Assembly (NCBI RefSeq): GCF_035046505.1
Contig: NC_089822.1
Coordinates: 267,169,024-267,233,023, forward strand
From: Tiliqua scincoides
Lineage: Eukaryota > Chordata > Lepidosauria > Squamata > Scincidae
DNA: 64,000 bases
Reading direction: 5' to 3'
Shown here: positions 58,280-64,000 of the stretch, piece after piece
Position numbering within the stretch: the stretch's first letter is position 1
Layout of the letters: each line of letters begins with the position of its first letter
The notes under the pieces: model-generated
Databases searched by the model: none
Told to the model about the DNA's origin: nothing
Seen by the model: the letters and a program-made list of their open reading frames with translations, nothing else
Position numbers and translations under genes: made by a program

Positions 58280-58990
58280 CCCACCCCGCCTGGAAGAAGC
58301 CCCCCGACCCTCTTACTCACCCCCCAGCCGGGCATCCTCCGGCAGGCGCCCCACGTTTGCCCGCGAAGCCTCCTGCGGGGTCTCGGCCCCGGACCGCACC
58401 GCCCGCGCGCCCTGCAGGAGACGGCAGTCCGGGGAGGGCAGTGGGGCGAGGCCCCCGCAAGCCCCGTCCTGCTGCATCTCCTCTGCCGGCCCCACCGCGG
58501 CGCTCCCGGAGTCCGGTCCCTCCCTGCGGGGTCGGTGCCCCGAGGCGCCCCCTCTTGCTTGAGCCCCGGCAAGAGCCCCTCTGCGCAGGAGGACCCCGGG
58601 AGGAGCCGCGAAGGTAGGCGGCGCGTGGGGACGGGGCTCTGCGACCCCTCCGGGCTTGCAGCTTCCCGGGGCTGGCGCTGGGCGGAGGCGGCGGGAGGAA
58701 GAGGCAGGCGGAGCGCTGCGGGGGAGGGGCGTCTGCGGAGGGCCGGCGGAGCGCGGCGGGGCGGGCAGGGCAGGAGCCCCTTGCCGGCCACCCGATGCCC
58801 CGCCCCCTCTGCCTCCAGCCCGCCGCTCTCGCCCCTCCCGGGCTGCCTGCCTGGACTGGAAGCCCCTCGGGGCAGGAACCTGCTCGCGCACTCCTTGCAA
58901 AGGGCATCTGCAGGGCGGGGCCAGCGGACCCAGGGAGGCTCCTGGGCCGCAGCTGGATCTTCCGCACGGGCACAAATGCACCTGCACGTG
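58280..58990 (-). promoter_or_regulatory. CpG island and likely promoter of gene C
   Basis: Very GC-rich with dense CpG (GCGGGGGAGGGGCGTCTGCG, GCGGAGCGCGGCGGGGCGGG), including GC-box-like GGGCGGG elements near 58755-58770. The transcription start probably lies between 58480 and 58900. Long ORFs on both strands here are GC artefacts. Confidence 0.65.
58321..58477 (-). CDS. Gene C exon 1: coding leader in a CpG island
   Basis: ATG at 58477 opens MQQDGACGGLAPLPSPDCRL, LQGARAVRSGAETPQEASRA and NVGRLPEDARLG, ending at donor CTGGGGG/GTGAGTAAG in phase 1. That fits the linker exon G/GC AGT GGA. The frame is also open far upstream in this GC-rich DNA, so the start is chosen as the first Met after the promoter-like part and is uncertain. 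The leader is unlike that of A and B and has no recognised domain. Stops in the intron frame (TAA at 58315-58313) support splicing here. Confidence 0.7.
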
Positions 58991-59026
58991 GGGACAGACA
59001 CGACACGAGACAGTCAGTGCTGTATG

Positions 59027-59264
59027 CGGTGGCGTAGCTAGAGGGGGGCAAAGCACTCAGTTTGGTGGGGAGCCTCTCCCCAGCCCTAGCCCTCCACCCT
59101 TAGGAGCCATTCCAGGCAGGGGGAGCAGAACTCCTTCTGGGACCGTTCCAGGGAACATCCCAGTTTTGCTCCCCCGCCTGGAGTGGCTCCGAAGGGGAGG
59201 AAGAGGGGCCCCTTGCGTGGCGCCCCTGCAAATGTAGTGCTTTGCACCCCCAGCTATGCCACTG
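59027..59264. mobile_element. GGCGTAGCTAGAG MITE, single copy
   Basis: Starts CGGTGGCGTAGCTAGAGGGG and ends GTGCTTTGCACCCCCAGC then TATGCCACTG. Two GGAGCCATTCC-type inner arms face each other. It sits directly upstream of the gene C CpG island. Confidence 0.75.
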
Positions 59265-59394
59265 CTTCCAGCCTCCCCTAACCTGCCCCCACTTGGGCAG
59301 CAATGACCCCTCTCTCTTGTTGGCAGCTGCCCCCTCCTTAGTTCAGGATCAGGGGGCAGGGGGCTACTTCCCCTTCCCAGACTGGGCCGGGCAC

Positions 59395-59870
59395 CTTCCT
59401 TAGGAGGAAAGGCTACGGCGTTTGGGGCTCTTCCAGCTTGAAAGAGGCACCTGAGGGGGGTCGTGACTGAGACTTACAAAATTATGCAGGTGTGGATAGA
59501 GGGGATGTCCTTTCCCTCTCACAGGGCACTGGAACTAGGGGACATCCGCTAAAATTGAGGGTTGGGAGAGTTTGGACAGACAAAATGCTTCTTTACCCAG
59601 TATGCAATTATTCTGTGGAACTCCTTGCCACAGGATGCGTTGATGGCGCCTGGCCTGGGTGCCTTTAAAAGGGGATTGGACAGATTAATAGAGGAAAATC
59701 CCAGCATAGATTACAAGCCATGCCAGCTATATGCAACCTCAGGATTTCAGGGGTTGCCTGTCTCTGAATGGCAGGTGCAAGGGGGTCCGAGGTGCTCAAG
59801 AGGCAGCCTGGGGTGGTCCTCCATTGGGCTAGGCACAGAGGCAGGCTTAGCACCAGCTTGCATTATACCA
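59395..59870 (+). mobile_element. CR1-like LINE 3' portion
   Basis: AGGAAAGGCTACGGCGTTTG, ACTGAGACTTACAAAATTAT, then QYAIILWNSLPQDALMAPGL and AFKRGLDRLIEENPSIDYKP, followed by a diverged tail. Confidence 0.75.
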
Positions 59871-60547
59871 GATGCTTTCTTATAGCCAATAGATTCAGGA
59901 GCCCAGATGGAGTGTGTGTCTTTCTCTGTCCCCAGGTCCCTCCTTCCAGGTGACCCCCTCTCGCTGGATGCAGACACCTGCAGCTTCTCAGCGGAGGACA
60001 TATACTTATCACCTCCCCTTGCCAGTGTTAGTATGCCAATAGGCAGCGTCTCCTCCATGGGGGTAGAATCACCGCTCTCCATCTGCCCTGTGCCCCCTAT
60101 GCCAAGAGGCAGCTTCCATTTGCTCAAAGGGAGAACCCTCCCTGGGGGAGGCAGACCTCAGCTCAGGGTTCCCAGACCCCTGGCTAACTTCAGCTGGGCC
60201 AAGGGCCTATGGTCCCAGTCCATGGAGGGATGAGGAAAGTTGCCTCTCTGTCCATATGGTCCTCCCACTTGCTACTGCCCATTTGCCTTTTTGGGTGGAG
60301 CCCCTTGAGTCCAGTTGGTGCAGAAAGGTGTGAGCCTGCCCCACCTGGGGGCCTTGGAGGCATCCACAAGTTTGTGAATGGGGTGGGGCCTAGTAGACCC
60401 TGGCCTGGACTGAGGGGCACCAGCTGAGGTGTGAATAGCTATGAGAGCTGATTGTGTGGATCCCACACCTCCTACCCTGCCTTCTTCAAATCCTGTCTGA
60501 TCAACACCTGCCAAGGCTGTAATGACATTTTGAAGTCTTTTTGCAAG

Positions 60548-60958
60548 TTGTTGTTGGCATCCTTCAGTCTCGAAAGACTATGGTGTCACGCTCTGAATGG
60601 TGGTTCTGGAACAGTGTCCTCTCCAGAGCGCGAAGTCTGGGTAAAGTAGGTATGGAGGATAGGCTGTTACCCATGCAGCAAATCCCCCCTCTCCACGTCG
60701 CTGAAATGGTCCAATGGAAAGGCAGAGGCCAATACAGTTGGTTCCAGCGGCGTCGCAGAAGTTGCCAGAATGTGACTGTGTTCAGCCATGAACTGCCTCA
60801 GGGACTCCGGCTCCGGATTTTGCCTGGAGGTTGACTCCTGAAGCCTTTCCCATAACTGGATGTAGCCACAAGGCAGTGGAGGTTTGGGATCAGAGTTTTT
60901 CTTCTCTCAGATGAGCTGCCTTCCCAAGCTGACGAGTCCCATCTACCTGGTGGGTAGA
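60548..60958 (-). mobile_element. Half-LINE, copy 5
   Basis: Reverse copy, tail GTTGTTGGCATCCTTCAGTC at 60548 through GTTACCCATGCAGCAAATCC and CCATAACTGGATGTAGCCAC to GATGAGCTGCCTTCCCAAGC. Confidence 0.8.
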
Positions 60959-60964
60959 CGTATT

Positions 60965-61420
60965 GCAAGTATATTGTTTTGCAAGTATATTGTCAATATC
61001 TTTGCAGCAATGCTTGTTTAAAAGGTGGGTCTATAGTTTGTACATCTAGCCTGGGCTTAATAGGGTTAGGAGTCAATGTTTTATATAATGACCATGGCAG
61101 AGAATCTTTTCCAAGCATCTCATTATAAAGCTGATGCAAGTTAGGAACCAAAAAACCCAAAAAGATTTTATGTCACTCCTTTAGGCCCTGGAACTCTGCT
61201 TCATTTTCCAGATAACAGCCTTGTTTTCATCCATAGTCCATGGACCTGCCTAAAGCTGTCTCTGCTCAGGGTCTTGGGCAGAAAGATTAGAAAAACCCTC
61301 TCCAAATCCTTTTCCAAAGGATCCTTCCTTTTGCCATATAATTTAGAATAGCATTGATAAAACTGCACATTTATTTCACTCCAAGTCCTGTACAGTATTT
61401 TAGAGTTTCCTCATCTTTCA
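60965..61420 (-). mobile_element. L1-like ORF2 fragment
   Basis: The reverse strand gives a decayed reading ENEAEFQGLKE, FLGFLVPNLHQLYNEMLGKD and SLPWSLYKTLTPNPIKPRLD, similar to the L1 reverse transcriptase around its GPDGI block. Several stops; both ends are truncated. Confidence 0.55.
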
Positions 61421-61902
61421 TCAGGGAAAAACAATTCTGGTGTTTTTGCTGCCTGAGCTCTATGCACTAAGATCCTCCCTGGTCTCTCTCTCTTCTCCCA
61501 GTGTTTTGGATGCAAGCAAGCTAAGGCGCATGGCAGGTTCACTGAAACACAGGGCCCAGGTGCCTGATAAACCCATGGAAGCTCCTTATGCGCCCATACA
61601 ATCATTGGGCAATGACACAGGGATGCCTCAGCGCACACTACCAGCCTATCTGGACTAGATGGAATGTCCAGAAACCTCAGGCCAGGCATGCCAGTCACCA
61701 TGTGATCCATAAATCCGTCACAGACCCCCCCCCTTTCTATTTTCCTGACTATAACTCACTCAGTACAAGGCCCCCCACCCCAGAGGCATATCCTGATTGC
61801 TCATGGATACAGCTGCATCACCTGAAGAAGGTGTGATAAACCTCTGCATCTCTCTGCGTTCCTTGAGTTTCCCGGTTGCTTTCTGTGTATTCCTCTAGGC
61901 CG

Positions 61903-62095
61903 GCAGTGGTTCTCAAACCTTTAGCACCGGGATCCATTTTTTAGAATGACAATCTGTCATTTTTTAGAATGACAATCTGTCACCCAGCGGAAGTGATGTC
62001 ATCCTACACTGCAATCCTACCCACACTTACCCAGGAGTATGTCCCATTGACTGTCATTGTTGAAAGCATATACATAGTAGCCTGTTAAAAGTACA
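61903..62095. mobile_element. hAT MITE fragment, reverse orientation
   Basis: CAGTGGTTCTCAAACCTTTAG, a doubled TTTTTTAGAATGACAATCTG, and the unit ACCCAGGAGTATGTCCCATT. The far end is missing. Confidence 0.6.
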
Positions 62096-62099
62096 GGTG

Positions 62100-63189
62100 T
62101 ACAAAGGGTGGGACAACACCTCCCTAGAACTCACACATTCTATGTCACATATTCCTATGACACTCTGAGCCATATAGTGGATAGTCCCCAGCCCACTGCT
62201 GGCTTTCTGGCTTCATCCCTTTTGTGTGCTTGTTTTGGTTTTATCTAAACAAACTTAATGTAATTGGAGTTCTCTTCCCAAGGGAAGGGGAGCGTTTGGG
62301 GCCCTGGTTTCCTCACCCTGCTGTTCAACTTGCAGGGATCCTGAACTCGCAGTGTCTTCTCTGACCTAGCATCTTGTGCAAAAGAAGCACTTGGGCCCAG
62401 GAGGCACGTTCGCTGCTTGTGGGATGGACAAAACGGGGTTCAGACCTGAGACAGATTTCTGAATTTATTGACATGTGGTTTCCCAGGCCCTCCAGGACTG
62501 GTAGGAAGCCCTGTGGGCACTCCTCTACCTTGATCCAGGATCAGGAAGTTGATACACTTTGGGGTATGTGTGGGGCTGGTGGGTTGCTGTTAGCCACCAT
62601 CCACATATAGGCTCTCCTCAGCTAGCCCTGATGGATTCCATGGTGAACATCCCTGGGGGTGGGGATCCTGTAGCCTCCTGTAGTCTTTCCTGCCCCCAGG
62701 TCAGGCAGTAGAATTGTGTTACAGTGGGGGGGGGGGAGGTGGAGCCCCTCATTCTGGACTGGATGGCCTCATCCTGGACTGGCTGGGGAGCCCCTGATCC
62801 CTGCTGGGCTGGCTGATGAATTACCCAAGTGTTTCCAGATGGAGCTTAGTACTCCAAAGGGAGGTTGCAGTGTTCTTCACACCCACCAATCCCTTTCACT
62901 GGATGATTCAGAGCAGGGCCTAGGAGAGGAGGGTAAAGGAGGTAAATTGTACCCGGGCCCAGGGTCAAAACTGCTGTTCAGTATCGATACAAATGTATTT
63001 TCTTTGAACTAATGGATGTACAGGTTTTACCTGTAAAAGTTTCATCCGATTTAATATTATGTTGAAGCAGTTATGCTTTTGAGAAACTATTATTGAAGTC
63101 AGTGTTCAAAGGTAGTGTAGTGCACTTGATCTAAATAGGCAGCAGTACTCAAAACACTGTGGGAATGGTGAGGGGAAGGAAGTTCATGC
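62100..63189. other. No gene recognised
   Basis: Short ORFs only, the longest near 62716-63012 (98 codons, low-complexity start). No repeat ends identified apart from simple G runs. Confidence 0.45.
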
Positions 63190-63803
<614 letters not shown>

Positions 63804-64000
63804 TGTATTGGAATCGAGGAAGATCTGGTGAGGAGGTAGATGTGGTGTCAGCAGTGGCCCCTTTAAGGGTAAGGCCTGGGCATCCAGCAGAGTGTGCTGC
63901 ACAGCTGCAGCCACTTGAAGGCAATAGGGCCCTCAGGGATATAAGAGCACCTGAGGCAGGAAGGGCTCCACTTATTTATGTGAGTCAGCCTTTTCCTACA
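63804..64000 (+). mobile_element. Putative LTR (fossil), cut by the window end
   Basis: Starts TGTATTGGAATCGAGG and follows the LTR at 35637-36185 (GTGTCAGCAGTGGCCCCTTT, GATATAAGAGCACCTGAGGC). Its other end is outside the window, so solo or full-length status is unknown. Confidence 0.5.

Noticed and set aside
58313-59056. Overlapping ORFs of 244-357 codons around 58-59 kb
   Set aside because: CpG-island artefacts, except the last 52 codons of one, which form gene C exon 1.

Overview
The window looks like nuclear DNA of a squamate reptile. It is full of CR1-like, L2-like and L1-like LINEs, hAT-type MITEs, a LINE family with a C-terminal zinc knuckle, and LTR fossils. Its only genes are KRAB C2H2 zinc-finger genes of the lizard type. 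The species call is inference from the repeats and protein style. I see no prokaryotic feature, no CRISPR array and no functional RNA gene.

Three KRAB zinc-finger genes lie head to tail on the minus strand. Gene A (promoter near 10.5 kb, coding exons 8747-8495, 7771-7689, 5836-5710 and 1491 down past the window edge) and gene B (promoter near 39.4 kb, exons 37969-37717, 34502-34408, 33133-33007 and 30518-27091) are tandem duplicates of an 11-13 kb unit. They match exon by exon and share several intronic insertions. Gene C (CpG-island first exon 58477-58321, then 55231-55149, 54793-54667 and 51110-48562) is a more distant relative with a different first exon. In all three the exon phases are consistent (1, 0, 1). 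Each encodes a short leader, a linker exon, a KRAB-A exon and one long exon with a spacer and the finger array. By family knowledge they should be nuclear DNA-binding repressors acting through TRIM28/KAP1, often against transposons.

The segments between genes are transposon graveyards with relics of further zinc-finger genes: 13.5-15.8 kb (split by a 2.1 kb hAT element that keeps a transposase remnant), 18.3 kb, and 63.2-63.4 kb. The AT-rich block 18.5-25.1 kb has no recognisable gene. A 200-base run of N at 39690-39889 marks an assembly gap inside duplicated sequence.

The points most worth a second look are: the homogenised 34-finger array of gene B, followed by a stop and then 8 more in-frame fingers; a LINE whose 3' tail is shared with a deleted 'half-LINE' family and a 5S rRNA-derived SINE; insertion/empty-site pairs that order events after the A/B duplication; and a tandem array of about 167 bp units, each holding a palindromic MITE. 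I did not find evidence for a wholly new biological system.
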